A stretch of DNA of 64,000 nucleotides from Welwitschia mirabilis (taxonomy: Eukaryota; Gnetophyta; Gnetopsida; Welwitschiales): NCBI GenBank assembly GCA_051453625.1, contig JBOZIK010000001.1:108535399-108599398 (forward strand), read 5' to 3'. The notes beneath the pieces were generated by a model. The model was not told the origin of the DNA and made no database searches. It saw only the letters and a list, made by a program, of their open reading frames with translations. Of the stretch, positions 21,976 to 34,934 are shown piece after piece. Numbering within the stretch: the first letter of the stretch is position 1; every line of letters starts with the position of its first letter. The position numbers and the translations under genes were made by a program.

Positions 21976-24100
21976 TTTTCTTATGAACACTCCATAACAT
22001 CATCACTAATTCCACCATATTTTAGGCATTTACAAACCATCTACTCCAACCATTACCCATAAAATTCTGAGAGTAATAGACCAAATAAATGGCACCTAAA
22101 TAAAAATCAATAATAAAGTGATCTCATTATCACTTAATTAATGGTTTCTATTAAGTACACTTATGGGTTTTTAAGTAAGAGCTACACTTATTTCAAGTGT
22201 AATTGGTAAAAGTACATTTGCTTAAGGTTTTTAATTTCAATAAAAATTGATTAAAAAGGTGAAATCTACCTTCATATATGTTCTTTACACATAAAGATTT
22301 TGATGGAAATCAGATTCATTTGATTAGGCTAGTGAGCTAATGATCTCTTTAATNNNNNNNNNNNNNNNNNNNNNNNNNNNNNNNNNNNNNNNNNNNNNNN
22401 NNNNNNNNNNNNNNNNNNNNNNNNNNNNNNNNNNNNNNNNNNNNNNNNNNNNNTAATTGGTAAAAGTACATTTGCTTAAGGTTTTTAATTTAAATAAAAA
22501 TTGGTTAAAAAGGTGAAATCTACCTTCATATATGTTCTTTAAACATAAAGATTTTTATGGAAACAAGATTCATCTTGATTAGGCTAGTGAGCTAATGACC
22601 CCTTTAATATGCATAAAAAGAAATATCAGAAGAACAAAAATAATATATCTCTTCTTCAAATACACATCACATTAATCACTTAAAGGGGCTTAGTTAACTA
22701 CATCGAGGCTATAAACACTCATTGTTAATGTAGCTTAAATGATCAATATTATGACATGTTCAATGGTATTAGGGTTATAAACGATCATTAGTAATATAGC
22801 ACTAATCCTTCATACATCAACATGCTTAAATCGATTGGAAAAAGATGTTATAATACTAGATGTTCAATTTGATTCAAAGGCTTAAAATTAAGAATATTAT
22901 GTTGGTATAAGTGCAAAATAAAGGAAAGAAAAAAGATTAGATTAGAGGATTTTTATGATTTATTGTCTTTTAACTTTTGTATTTGTAATTTGTAGTGATT
23001 TCTTGAATTTGTAAAAGTTACTTATTCAAGACTACACTTAGTTATTTTTGAGAAATGATAAATATATTAGACAATTAAAACTAATGATATAATGATTTAT
23101 AAGGTAGATTTCCAAGCATGGTAGGAATCGCAATGGTATTTAAAGTCAATTACATTAGCATGTAATCTGATAAGCCTGGATTTCTAGTTCTAGGTAGACA
23201 TAGATTCAAGGCTAGCATAATCATAAGGATTAACAACAAAATAATAATCATTAGGACCATAGGCTTTAAGCGGTACTTGTACCATATGAATTGGTTCCAC
23301 TACTTCTTCTTCTTTGTCATAATCATAATGTTCCTCCATTTCCTACTTTTTATCTTCATCTTATTCATGTTTAAACTCTTCTAACGCATCTGTAGCATGT
23401 TCAACTAGCATAGGGAGGTAGCTTCTCTTCACTCTCAATATACTATGGGGGAATCGACAGTAGGGGCTTTTGCACAAGACTCCTAGGAATATGTCATGAC
23501 TTTATTATATCAAATTACATTAATTTACATGATAAGATTAAATATTACAGTGGAATGGTTTAGGTTATAACTGAAAGACTTATCTTTTAGTTACCCACAT
23601 GTTTCATGTCAAGTGAACTATATGATGATAGCTCACCTGACTAACATCATAATTGATTTTCAGGTTAAATAGAAATTTAAATTAAGAACACACATAATAA
23701 GTGTGTAGGTTGTAGTTAAGTGGTTAGTTTCACTAATAGCTAAGTAACCATGCCTACATAATCCTCATCTGGAGGAGTTCAGACCACATGGAGTTCTATC
23801 TTGAATCTCATTCCCATCTCCATCAATATGCATAAGGATAAGATAGATCAAGGTGGTTCATGTCAATGAAATGTAGAAATTCTAAGCATGAAAGAATGTG
23901 AAAAATAATGTAATAATTTTATATTCAAACCAACATCTATAAATATCATACATAAATATATGTACATATGCATAGTAGCTATATGTAAAAGTATAGGAGG
24001 CATCGAATCAAGAACTCTCAAGGTTATAACATCCTATCCTATTAAGGAACTATAATTCATGAATAATAATAATAATATACATGTATATTAATATAAATTA
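21976..24100. other. AT-rich DNA without a recognised gene
   Basis: No family resemblance on either strand. 22200-22353 and 22454-22608 are near-copies around a 100-N run. Near 22690-22800 a phrase of about 30 bp (GGCTATAAACACTCATTGTTAATGTAGC-like) occurs twice. A minus-strand acidic stretch rich in Asp/Glu/Lys (about 23270-23410) is compositionally coding-like, but I cannot name it. This region includes whatever lay to the right of the copia 1 insertion site. Confidence 0.5.
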
Positions 24101-24117
24101 GATATATTGGTACCCAA

Positions 24118-24126
24118 GTATATATA

Positions 24127-24157
<31 letters not shown>

Positions 24158-24183
24158 ATGTGTGTGTGTATATATATATATAT
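24118..24183. repeat. Compound TA/TG microsatellite
   Basis: (TA)n, then (TG)n with single interruptions, then (TA)n, about 65 bp. The short ORF at 24107-24325 is a reading of this repeat and is not a gene. Confidence 0.9.
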
Positions 24184-24201
24184 AGTGAACCCCTTGGTCA
24201 C

Positions 24202-25181
24202 TTGGCCAAAATCATTCGTTAATAATCCATCATCACCTAGCATAAGGGACCCCCTCATATCTCATTATAACACCTTGGTGTATGTCAATGGGAGGGGAAT
24301 ATATCATAATAGAATGTTATTTTAGTAAACTAATGTAAAAATATGATTAACATACATACATAAATATCCTCATGTGCACACACACCCCAATTCGATAGGG
24401 TACCTCTTAGCTGCTCCTTTTATAATATATCATAATGAATCTAATAATATATAAATATAAAATGATAAAGAAAATATCCTATATTTCATTAATTAAATCT
24501 CTAATATCAATAGACATAGATTAATAGAAGTCCAAGGATAAATATCACTCATTATGTATCTAATTATTTCAATAAGCATCATCGAATAGTCATTATTATT
24601 ATTTCATCTTATTCATAAGATAATAAATAACTACTTGTAATNNNNNNNNNNNNNNNNNNNNNNNNNNNNNNNNNNNNNNNNNNNNNNNNNNNNNNNNNNN
24701 NNNNNNNNNNNNNNNNNNNNNNNNNNNNNNNNNNNNNNNNNTTGGTCAAAATCATTCATTAATAATCCATCATCACTTAGCATAAGGGACCTCCTCATAT
24801 CTCATTATAACATCTTGGTGGATGTCAATGGGAGGGGAATATATCATAATAGAATGTTATTTTAGTAAACTCATGTAAAAATATGATTAACATACACACA
24901 AAAATATCCTCATGTACACACACACCCCATTTCAATAGGGTACCTCTTAGCTACTCCTTTTATAATATATCATAATGAATCTAATAATATATAAATATAA
25001 AATGATAAAGAAAATAGCCTATATTCCATTGATTAAATCTCTAATCTCAATAGACATAGATTAATAGAAGTCCAAGGATAAAAATCACTAATTAAGTATC
25101 TAATTATTTCAATGAGCATCATTGAATAGTCATTATTATTATATCATTTTATGCATAAGATAATAAATAACTACTTGTAAT
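24202..25181. repeat. Gap-flanking duplication (~440 bp each)
   Basis: 24202-24641 and 24742-25181 are collinear near-copies around a 100-N run. The TA/TG microsatellite lies only before the first copy. No coding signal in either. Confidence 0.8.
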
Positions 25182-26146
25182 ATTTAGCTTATGTAAATGA
25201 ACATGTAAGAAAATACTTTTAATGGTATACTTGAAAAGTATAAATAATACTTAAAGTAATCATGATCATTGGACATTGTGCTAATACCTACATCATTGTA
25301 TAACTATACCATGCATACTATAAAAACATTAATCATGCTACAATAAACATGATTTTTAGTCAATAACCAATAACATCTAACATTCATTATAAATTAACTA
25401 TTAAATAAATAAGTATAAGAAAGCAATCTATTGATATAATTATAGTAACAACATCATTTAAGGTGCCAAATATGAATATCTAATCCTATCTAAACACTTA
25501 TTTCATCATGCATCTATTCTTAACTTTAACCAACTCTTAAGAATAAAATCACATTTCCCTAATATTATGGATATGATATAGAAAAAATATAAGATAATCC
25601 AATATCATGCATATAATACAAAATATTACAATATTATGCATATAATAAAATATAATATAATAGATACGTGATATAATTTTGACATATACATAATACAATA
25701 TAATATTATATAATATAATGTAATATAACAAGATGTATTATAACATATAATATATATTACATTATAAATAATTTAGTATGATCATGGGAATGGTTCAGAT
25801 GGACCCCCCAATAGATTGGACAGCTACTCATGAGCCATCACAATGTGTATTATATAGTTCATTCTAATTCATTTTTGGCGTGTTTCATTCACCACCACAT
25901 GCGTGTATGTATCAGGAAACTGAATTATTTTATCATGCATCTATTCTTAACATTAAACAACTCTTAAGAATAAAGCCACGTTTCCCTATTAGTATAGATA
26001 TAAGATAGAACAATATAAGATAATACAACATCATGCATATAATACAAAATATTATAATATTATGCATATAATAAAATATAATATAATATGTATGTGATAT
26101 AATTTTGATATACATATAATACAATATAATATTATATAATATAATT
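25182..26146. repeat. Very AT-rich region with a ~230 bp direct repeat
   Basis: The block 25500-25735 (TTTCATCATGCATCTATTC onward into ATAATATTATATAATATAAT runs) recurs at 25925-26146. Here the spacer is about 190 bp of ordinary sequence, and no gap separates the copies; a 238-N run follows the second copy (26147-26384). Minus-strand frames made of Ile/Tyr codons are by-products of TA-rich DNA. Confidence 0.65.
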
Positions 26147-26384
26147 NNNNNNNNNNNNNNNNNNNNNNNNNNNNNNNNNNNNNNNNNNNNNNNNNNNNNN
26201 NNNNNNNNNNNNNNNNNNNNNNNNNNNNNNNNNNNNNNNNNNNNNNNNNNNNNNNNNNNNNNNNNNNNNNNNNNNNNNNNNNNNNNNNNNNNNNNNNNNN
26301 NNNNNNNNNNNNNNNNNNNNNNNNNNNNNNNNNNNNNNNNNNNNNNNNNNNNNNNNNNNNNNNNNNNNNNNNNNNNNNNNNNNN

Positions 26385-26545
26385 TACTTACCATAGTGGT
26401 AAGGTCACAGACACATGGAACCTAGAGGTCCAAAGCTTAAATCCCAATAATGGTAAGGAATACAAATGGAATAGACTTTGTAAGCCCAAGTGCAACTAGG
26501 CATTTGTATGGCATAAAATTAGTTACCCACTATCTCTTCAAATAT
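26385..26545 (+). mobile_element. Possible tRNA-derived SINE fragment
   Basis: Directly after the gap, TACCATAGTGGTAAGG resembles a pol III A box. About 35 bp later, AGAGGTCCAAAGCTTAAATCCC resembles a worn B box with the preceding AGAGGTC found in Au-type plant SINEs. A body of about 90 bp follows. The true 5' end may be lost in the N run. No terminal duplication found. Confidence 0.4.
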
Positions 26546-26775
26546 ATATATGCATATAATAAAATGTATTAAAATATATTATAATATAATATCATTTAAT
26601 ATAACATATATGCAATATACTATAATATATAATAAAATATAATATTATATATGCTGTAAGATAATATATAGTACAGTTTAGTATAGTATAGTATAATATA
26701 CATGCATTATAATATAACTTAATATAAGATAATATAATATTATATATATATATATAATATAGAATTATAATATAA
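26546..26775. repeat. TA-rich low-complexity tract
   Basis: Imperfect ATA/TATA repeats, including a (TA)10-like run near 26740. The minus-strand frame 26592-26780 is low complexity only. Confidence 0.8.
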
Positions 26776-28229
26776 TACAAAACTAAGACTATGAGATATA
26801 AATAGAAATTCTAATGTAGATGCCAACATACATAAAATCATAACTTACCATAACAATGAGGGTACTAGTTATGATCACCTCATCATTAGTTATTAGTTAC
26901 ATCTTTGCTAGTGTCTCTATATTTTCTTCTTTCTCTATTCAATGTTAGAATGAGGTCTATGTGTCATTAGTACTTTGAATTAAAAATAAAAAGGCTCATT
27001 TGAAATTTATAGCTTAAATAGATGCACTAAAACATGACTAAAGCACAATTATAACTGTTGGATGGGGGGAGATCTTTTTTTGGAAATAAATTCTAAGAAG
27101 TAATTTCAAGATTATCACCAACAATTGTTTTTACTTTTGATATTGTGCTGATTCCTTTAGAAACTATCAAACAAATGCTAGTTAGAAAAATGAATGCAAA
27201 CAACACACAGAGATAGTAGACATCAATGAGTCTTGAGAGGCATTGAGCTCACAGCATTCTTAGCTTTTGTACCAAACCCATCTTTTCTCTTGTATGTTAA
27301 TGCTCAATTTACTTTACTAACACAAGAAATATACAAATTTCCCTATATCATATATTAGGCTTTTCTTTATTATAGTTCAAGAAGATTGCAATTGATCTCA
27401 ACTTCATCATAGAAAGAGTGTAAAACTAGTTAGTTTCTTGAGAAGTGTGGTAATTGTTAAAGAACTNNNNNNNNNNNNNNNNNNNNNNNNNNNNNNNNNN
27501 NNNNNNNNNNNNNNNNNNNNNNNNNNNNNNNNNNNNNNNNNNNNNNNNNNNNNNNNNNNNNNNNNNCTTCATCATAGAAAGATTGTAAAACTAGTTAGTT
27601 TCTTGAGAAGTGTGGTGCTTGTTAAAGAACTAAAACTATGGAGTCACATCAATATCGACTTAATGGAATGAAATTAATTTATTTGGATTCTTTTTTCTTT
27701 TTTATTCCTTTATTTGCTACTTCCAAGGATTATTTGATTGTGCTTTCCCCTTTTTCAGATTTGCTGGAATCCACAACCTTTATGCTATGCAATTTTGGAA
27801 CCTCAACTAGATACACTAACATGACTAATAACATTTTCAGTACTTCTAAAGCCTTTTATAGCTAATATCTTTTAAATTTCATTTATTCAATTTTATCCCT
27901 TAGTTTCTTTCTAAACATAATTAGAGCATTATTAACTCTTATTATTATAAATGTTTTATAAAGTGCTATCTAACTAATATTTAGAAGTGTTGGTGCAATG
28001 CATGAATGAAAAACTCTTACCAAACATAATGAATGCCAAGAAATTGTGATCCTCTTTTGTGATTTTAGTAAAATAACCTAATAGTATTTTGTATAACCCT
28101 GCACTATGTTTTTCTTTCTAGAAAATGTCCTTCCTTTTATCATAACCTTAGAGATCTTCCTATGGATTAATAAACATATTAGAGAAATCATAAAAAGAGG
28201 GAGCATATCTGCAAATTCAAAACCTAAAA
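26776..28229. other. No recognised gene
   Basis: AT-rich single-copy-looking sequence. A 62-bp block (27404-27466) recurs directly after a 100-N run (27567-27629). A plus-strand frame at 27638-27865 (75 codons) has no resemblance I can name. Confidence 0.5.
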
Positions 28230-29120
28230 AGAACTCTCATTCCTCTATGATTAGAGAATAAGATGAAGCATAGCTTAGCAAAGATGAGCTATAAGATAAA
28301 CAATAGTAATGAATAAGGACATAAGCATTCAGCAAATATGGATAGGCATCTTTAAGAACATGAGAAATGCTACCAAGGAAATCGGCACATTTGATCTTTA
28401 ATATATTACTAGAATCTCTAAGTAACTCTTCCATAGTGATTTAAGTTTTATATTTTCCTCTCAATCTTGGGAATCAATAGAATGCTAACAGAAATACAAC
28501 ACCTACTGAAATTTACCAGCAAGAATGGAAGTCCTCTTAAGAATGTTGATTTTCATGGTACACGCTTCAATGAGTGACATGAAAATTTGGAGTGTTACAA
28601 AATATCTCTCTAAGATAGCTCTTCAACATCAATCTAAATAGTTAGATCAAATCATCAGGATGAACTTTGCAACTCTTAAATCAGTGATGAAGTAAGTTAT
28701 CTAAGAAAAATGGAAGATCTATCTAAAATTCTCTCATCATGAAAATCAAAAAGTGAAAGTGTAGCTCATTGATTTTATTAAAGTGACCCTCCAAGGTAAA
28801 GTATTTTGTAATAATGGTAGCTTAAGCATCAAATTTCTTTAAAAGATTCTTTCTTCTATAGCTTCCTCCTTTCTTTCTCAAAATTTTTCTAATCAGATTC
28901 TAAAACTACGAAATAATGGAAGCTTTGGTATTTCTCTTTTTAACTCAATGTCCTTGGGATTTGTACGAATAGCATCACTAATGGATGTGATATCAATAAA
29001 TATGATGTTGTTAATCATCCTTGATGATCTACCATTCCAATTTCTAAAGAAATCCTTTGATAAGTCTGAATCGTGGCCTCTTAGGCTAAGAACATATGAA
29101 CTCCATCCTACCACTTGAGA
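28230..29120 (-). pseudogene. Decayed ORF resembling a plant transposon-associated domain
   Basis: The minus frame at 28893-29114 includes KDFFRNWNGRSSRMINNIIF followed by DITSISDAIRT. This resembles the start of a domain common in plant retrotransposon-linked proteins (an N-F-N-G pattern, then a strand, then I-S-x-x). Downstream, across frameshifts, pieces resembling Y-x-T-x-E-G-H-F, a P-F-F-L segment and an RTSIL-type segment follow in the order I would expect (28800-28500). The last piece is the frame at 28237-28434. Function of the family is unclear to me and the match is by pattern only. It could be a chance resemblance. Confidence 0.3.
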
Positions 29121-29511
29121 TGCTTTCCAAGTCTATTCATGATTAAGAAGGGCATCATGCATGGTCAGTCAACTTAGGTAAGTTTATTCATTCATTTATT
29201 GATATTATGGTTTAATCCTTGGATGCATTATCATTTTCCATTATCCACTTCACTTCCCTTCACTTTACCTACATTTCATAAGAATAATTCATACAGGTGT
29301 AAACCATTTTTATTAATCCACTTTCCACTTAGTTCTTAATAAAATGGTCATTTTGCATTAGTTAGCTTTTTCTTTCATAATTTATCTACATCATTTTGCA
29401 TGGTTTTTAATAGAAGGACTCATTATAATATTTATAAGGTTATATTCTCAAAATGATTTTAATACATTATATCATATGATTTTGAGGACAAATTTTAGTT
29501 TTGATTGAGGG

Positions 29512-30800
29512 TATGACATCTTATTTTCATGTTATTTTTTACCAAATTATTAATTTTAATGCCTTAATTATAGAAAATTGATTATAAAAGTTTTCAAAAT
29601 TATATCATTTTTATGCTTAAATGCTTCAACTTAGATAATTTTTCCAAGTTTAACCATTTTGTTACTATCTTTTTGTTAAGGAATTAGCAAAATTCTAGTT
29701 AGAGAGTGTATTAACATGGAAAAATTGGCATTAAAATCAACTAAATTAACAAATTTATCTTTATGAAAGACATTAATATAATCAATTTATGATAAAAATA
29801 TGTCTTCTATTAATTTTGCATAATAATTTTGGTCTTATCATTTTGTCCATGACATTTGTAGGATAATTATTACATTTGGAGGACATTCTTAAAAGTTGAT
29901 GATAATCTGAGCTAAAACACTGGTGATGCCACCCTGATCACCTAGTTCCATCAGCCAATCTACATAAATTGTCTCCATTCTTACATTTCTAGCTTGTCAT
30001 GGAAAATTGGATTAAATGTACTTATGTGTTTAATATAATTTCACATCTTAAGTAACTTGCATCCTTGATGACATGTGATGGTAATGACAATAATACATCA
30101 TAATGACATGTGGCATTACTGAGTAGGATAATCATGGAAACACATAGTCACAACAAAAGGCTACTAGCAATAGTAGCATCTAGGAGCCAAATTTTAGCCT
30201 TATCATAAGGATCTTTACCAAATGTAAAAGATGATAAAATTCCCTACCTAATGCCATCATTTTGTAACTACTATCTAGTATTACAAGCCAAAGTATTGTA
30301 ACCACACCCACCCCTTTATTTGCCTATAAAATGATCTTAAGTACTTCATTGTAATATTATTGGCTTTAGAAATTTTAAACCTTTGGAGTGTGAGTCAGAT
30401 GACCTTATAAGTAATTGGGCTTATCTTTAAGAATTACTTGAGGAGTTCTACCAGCATCCTTCTTTATTTATTGTAAATTTTTTTTCCTTAATATATAAAG
30501 TTGTTTACCTTTCATTTAAGTTCATGAGTCACTTTATATTTAGAATGCTTGGATAGAAACTTAACTATCAAGATTCATTTCATTTGAGTAAGTTGTTTAA
30601 TCACTTGATCTAAGCCTTTAAATTTTATGGATCTTGAGTACCTAGGGTTCTTACTTTCCATTATTGTTTTTAGTCTAAGAAGGAAATTGAGTTCATCATA
30701 CCTCATATAGTGAATAATATTATGTCATCATGATCTAAGTTAAAATACTTGATAGTTTTAAGTGTATTATAAGAAAGGCATTGGATAACATTAGAGTAAA
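29512..30800 (+). mobile_element. Chromovirus-like LTR (element E), probably a 3' LTR
   Basis: At 29483-29511 the phrase TTGAGGACAAATTTTAGTTT, then TGATTGAGGG, is the kind of purine-rich end seen just before the 3' LTR in plant chromoviruses. It is followed by TATGACATC, a one-base variant of the usual TGTGACATC LTR start. A TATA-like box lies at 30324-30332. The right border is not defined. I cannot see the matching pol in the 300 bp upstream, so the element is deleted or unrecognisable there. Confidence 0.5.
30324..30332 (+). promoter_or_regulatory. TATA-like box of LTR E
   Basis: CTATAAAAT lies about 810 bp into the LTR, preceded by the C-rich stretch CCACACCCACCCC. This position would separate U3 from R. 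Confidence 0.4.
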
Positions 30801-31019
30801 GGATCTACTAGTGAATAAATCAACCAAATATTAGACCTAGATTTATTCTCTCCTTTTCCAAGTTAAAATTTTAACAAAAACTATTATCAACTATTTTTTA
30901 TTTTTCCTTTTCTTTCTAAATTATAGCTTACATGAAGAAAGATTGGTAAACTTTTGAAAAACTACCTTAGTTATCCTAGTGAAAAGAATGATATTGAGTA
31001 TAAACATAGTTAAATCTAG

Positions 31020-33340
31020 TTCATTAGATAACATTAAGATCAAATGACACGATTTTGAAGGTGAAGAACATACATGTAATTTTCATAGGACATATCAGAT
31101 TCTTAACAAACTGGCCTAGCTCCTTAGTGATCCTAAAGACAAGATCTTAAATGCATTATGATCTAGCTAGACTATCATAACAAAGATCTTACATTTGATA
31201 TGATGAAATCTCCAACATTTTTATGGATTATTATGTAATGAAGATGAGTACTTTATTTCTTTAGTCAATATTATTTCACTTCATTTAATAAAGATTCAAT
31301 TATTCTTTAATATTTATTATTTTTAAATGATACTTTCATTTACTATTAAAACCTTTTCGATTTAATCTTTTTATAAAATAAATTACTAATTTCATAAGAA
31401 ATTTATCCATATTGAAGCTAAGGACATAATCTCAAATTAATTTTAAAAGATTTTAAGACATTAAAAAGGGTTTTAGACTACATTCTATCTATTACTTATT
31501 AACTTGCAAGTTAATTTCTCTCTATACTAGATTTGGAAGACTTTTCTATTTTTCATTCTCATTATTTCTATCATATAAATCCATTTTCAACCTACTAAAT
31601 CCTCTTGAAACCCTTCTTCCATTTCATTTTCTTCCATTTTCATCTTAGCAAAGAGTATTATAGGGGTGGTAAAATGTATGTGAACTAGCGATGAATGAGG
31701 AGGAGAAGGAATTAAATCTTGTAAGAGTTTAGATTTAAAAACAATAATAAGGGTTTTTATTACATACAAAACCAAAAATTATTGTTTTTCTTTATTTATT
31801 ATCCTTATGTCTACTTAATTTTTGCATCTTCATCATGTAGTTTTTTCAATAAAATTCTTATAGCATATTGTATATCTAGTGCTAATGGAATTGCAAAATG
31901 TTTAGTACTTATAATAGAATTATCCAATTTTGCATAATTGATGATGTTTTATCAAATAAATCATGTTTTCTATTCTTCTTTTTTCTTCTATCCTCCATTC
32001 TTCTTATTTATTCTAGTATAAGTTCTTATGATTTTTTCTTCGAAAGTAATAAATGATGAAATTTTATTTTATTTTCTGTATATTAATATAGCATGTGAGT
32101 ATTGTATTTATTAAGTTATGAGATCAAAATTTTTTATATTTCATTAGTGTGTCTTGTTCTCTACCTATTTTCTCAAATTGAAGCAAAACATATAAATTTT
32201 AGTGCTTATTTTACCATATCTATGTTTCTATAACTTTAATTATTCTAAATGTTTGTTAGAATATTTCTTTTAAAATTTAGAAAATTTTATGTCTTATGAA
32301 ATTCAAACCTTAATTTGGCCTTAAAAATTCCATTTTTAACCATTTATAGTAGAGCTGTAGTTTACTATCAATCTTTTAAACAATGACATCTTAATTTTTC
32401 TGATTTTGCATATTAAATCTCTCTATCATTATTTGTATGTNNNNNNNNNNNNNNNNNNNNNNNNNNNNNNNNNNNNNNNNNNNNNNNNNNNNNNNNNNNN
32501 NNNNNNNNNNNNNNNNNNNNNNNNNNNNNNNNNNNNNNNNTCATCTTAGCAAAGAGTATTCTAGGGGTGGTGAAATGTATGTGAACTAGCGTGAATGAGG
32601 AGGAGAAGGAATTAAATCTTGTAAGAGTTTGAATTGAAGAACAATAATAAGGGTTTTGATTACATCCAAAACCAAAAATTATTGTTTTTCGTTGTTTTTT
32701 ATCCTTATGTCTACTTAATTTTTACATCTTCATCATGTAGTGTTTTCAATAAAATTCTTATAGCATATTGTATGACTAGTGCTAACGGAATTGCAAAATG
32801 TTTAGTACTTATAATAGAATTATCTAATTTTGCATAATTGATGATGTTTTGTCAAAGAAATCATGTTTTCTATTCTTATTTTTTCTTCTACCCTCCATTC
32901 TTCTCATTTATTCTAGTATAATTTCTCATGATTTTTTCTTCCAAAGTAATAAATAATGAAATTTTATTTTATTTCCTGTATCTTAATATACCATGTGAGT
33001 AGTTTATTTATTAATTTATTAGATTAAAATTTTTCATATTTAATTAGTGCATCTTATTATCTACCTATTTTCTCAAATTAAAGCAAAACAAATAAATTTT
33101 AGTACTTATTTTACCATATCTATATTTCTATAACTTCAATTATTCTAAATGTTTGTTAGAATATTCCTTTTAAAATTTAGAAACTTTTATGTCTTATGAA
33201 TTCAAACCTTAATTTGGCCTTAAAAATTCCATTTTTAACTTTTATAGTAGAGTTGTAGTTTACTATCAATCTTTTAAATAATAACATCTTAATTTTTCTG
33301 ATTTTGCATATTAAATCTCTCTATCATTATTTGTATGTTT
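31020..33340 (+). mobile_element. LTR-like region G, plus strand, same family as inverted LTR F
   Basis: 31050-31400 aligns by eye with the reverse complement of 34940-35290, including TGGCCTAGCT, AGACTATCATA and TACTATTAAAAC in order. The part from 31600 on (CTCTTGAAACCCTTCTTCC, then TTCATCTTAGCAAAGAGTAT) has the look of an R/U5 leader. It continues to about 33340, though half of that is a gap-flanking duplicate. No coding region is visible. Confidence 0.45.
31640..33338. repeat. Gap-flanking duplication (~800 bp each)
   Basis: 31640-32440 and 32541-33338 match from end to end around a 100-N run, with scattered substitutions and a few single-base indels. This is the longest of these pairs. 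Frames on either copy (31587-31775, 32634-32837) are not genes. Confidence 0.85.
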
Positions 33341-34930
33341 TATAAAAGTTAATATTTGATATTTTAGTATTTTTAAGGTTTTTTAAGAATGTTAAATCCA
33401 TTTTTTATTAAGTCTTATAATTTTATAAATATTATTAGTCAAAGTATGATTGATTACAATTTTTGAAATTTTTTCTAGATGATTAATTTCTTATCAGTTG
33501 TAATTGATTTAATTTGATCTTGAATATTTGAATATAGAGATAATTCTAAACATATTTTAAGGTTTCAAAATTCTTAAGTCCTATTTTTGTAATTTCTTCT
33601 CTTCCTTTTCTCTCTCTTGCTACTCTTTCATTTTTTCCTTCAAATCAAATATCATGATATTTACCAAGTTTTATTTTAATTGCATAAACATTTACATGAT
33701 GGTCTTTATAAATTAATTGCTAAGTCATAAGCTAATTATATGTCACATCACTTTTATAACACACTTCAAGCTTAATTAAGAGTTATCTTTGAAGTAAATT
33801 TATATCAATTTTTAATGTGAATATTGCTAAAGTTAATCAATTTACTTCATTAGTATCAAGGATTATGTTTTCATGTTTTTAAAGTGCTATATTTTGATTT
33901 TATGTTTTTGAAACACTAGTATTATATTCATCCATTTTACATGATCTTAAATAATGAGATTTTTATGAAACAAATATTTTTTTTCTTAATAATGACTTGG
34001 GCAATTTTGATGATTTTAACTCTTTTTATCGTTCATTAGAGTTATGAATAATCATTATATTAATAGTAAATGCTTATAGAAGATTATTTCTTACTCTTAT
34101 AATGTATCTTTGTTTTCATATCTCATGAAATTTTGTTCTTCTTATGCATGTAGTTCTTAATTTTAATGAGATGTTATGTGTTATAATTACAAAAAAGTCA
34201 CTCATAGATAGTTTCTTTGTTATGTATAGTGATATTTTGATAAATAAATGTGTGATGTTTGCAAAATAATGTATGCTACACTATTTCATTAGTTTGATAT
34301 TTATGAGCTTTCACTATATATCTATCTTAATCCAGGAGATTCATGTATTCCTTATTGTGAATTATTTATGATTAATTTTCTTTTCTTTATTTAAATTATT
34401 ATGTTAAGTACACCAATATTTTTGCAAATACTTAGAGCATTATTTCATTATTTTAGCAATTTAGTTTTTCCTTAGGCTCTATCTTCCATCAAAGACCATA
34501 AATTAGAGGAGCCACATAAAGGTTTAGCATTTTAATGTCTAAGAATCATAAATATAAGGCATAATCATGAAATGTTAGATTTAATCTATTATCATAAGCA
34601 TCACAAAATTAACCTTTTAATGAAGAGATAATTTCAAATATTAAACTCAAGTCTCTTTTAGAGTATCTAAGATATGCATTCTTGAGAGATAATAATGTAG
34701 AACACTGAACTCAAAGAAAAGATATGGATGAGTTTTAAATAAACAATTATACTATAGATGAAGATTATTACCTAGTAAAAATTAGGATAATTAAAAAAAA
34801 AAAAGATAAACTCTTACTAATTTAATATGGTTTTCCAAGCTATACACTCCACATTCATAGGGTTAAATTTAGAACATCAGTTTGTGGCTTATCACTAATC
34901 TTTTAAATCTTAGTATAGGTGTGACATTCT
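33341..34930. other. AT-rich DNA without a recognised gene
   Basis: No coding similarity on either strand. An A12-like run at 34792-34804 is the only local landmark. It lies between two chromovirus LTR-like regions in opposite orientation and may be their degraded remainder. Confidence 0.4.
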
Positions 34931-34934
34931 CAAA

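Noticed and set aside
23250-23420. Acidic coding remnant on the minus strand
   Set aside because: Composition only; stops are frequent and no family could be named.
23690-23830. SINE: TAGTTAAGTGGTTAG looks like an A box
   Set aside because: The only B-box-like phrases are 60-80 bp away and weak, and no body or tail was seen.
24107-24325. ORF with repeated Ile-Tyr and Cys-Val
   Set aside because: It is a reading of the TA/TG microsatellite.
25549-26780. Minus-strand Ile/Tyr-rich ORFs resembling membrane proteins
   Set aside because: Low-complexity TA-rich DNA gives Ile, Tyr and Leu codons by composition.
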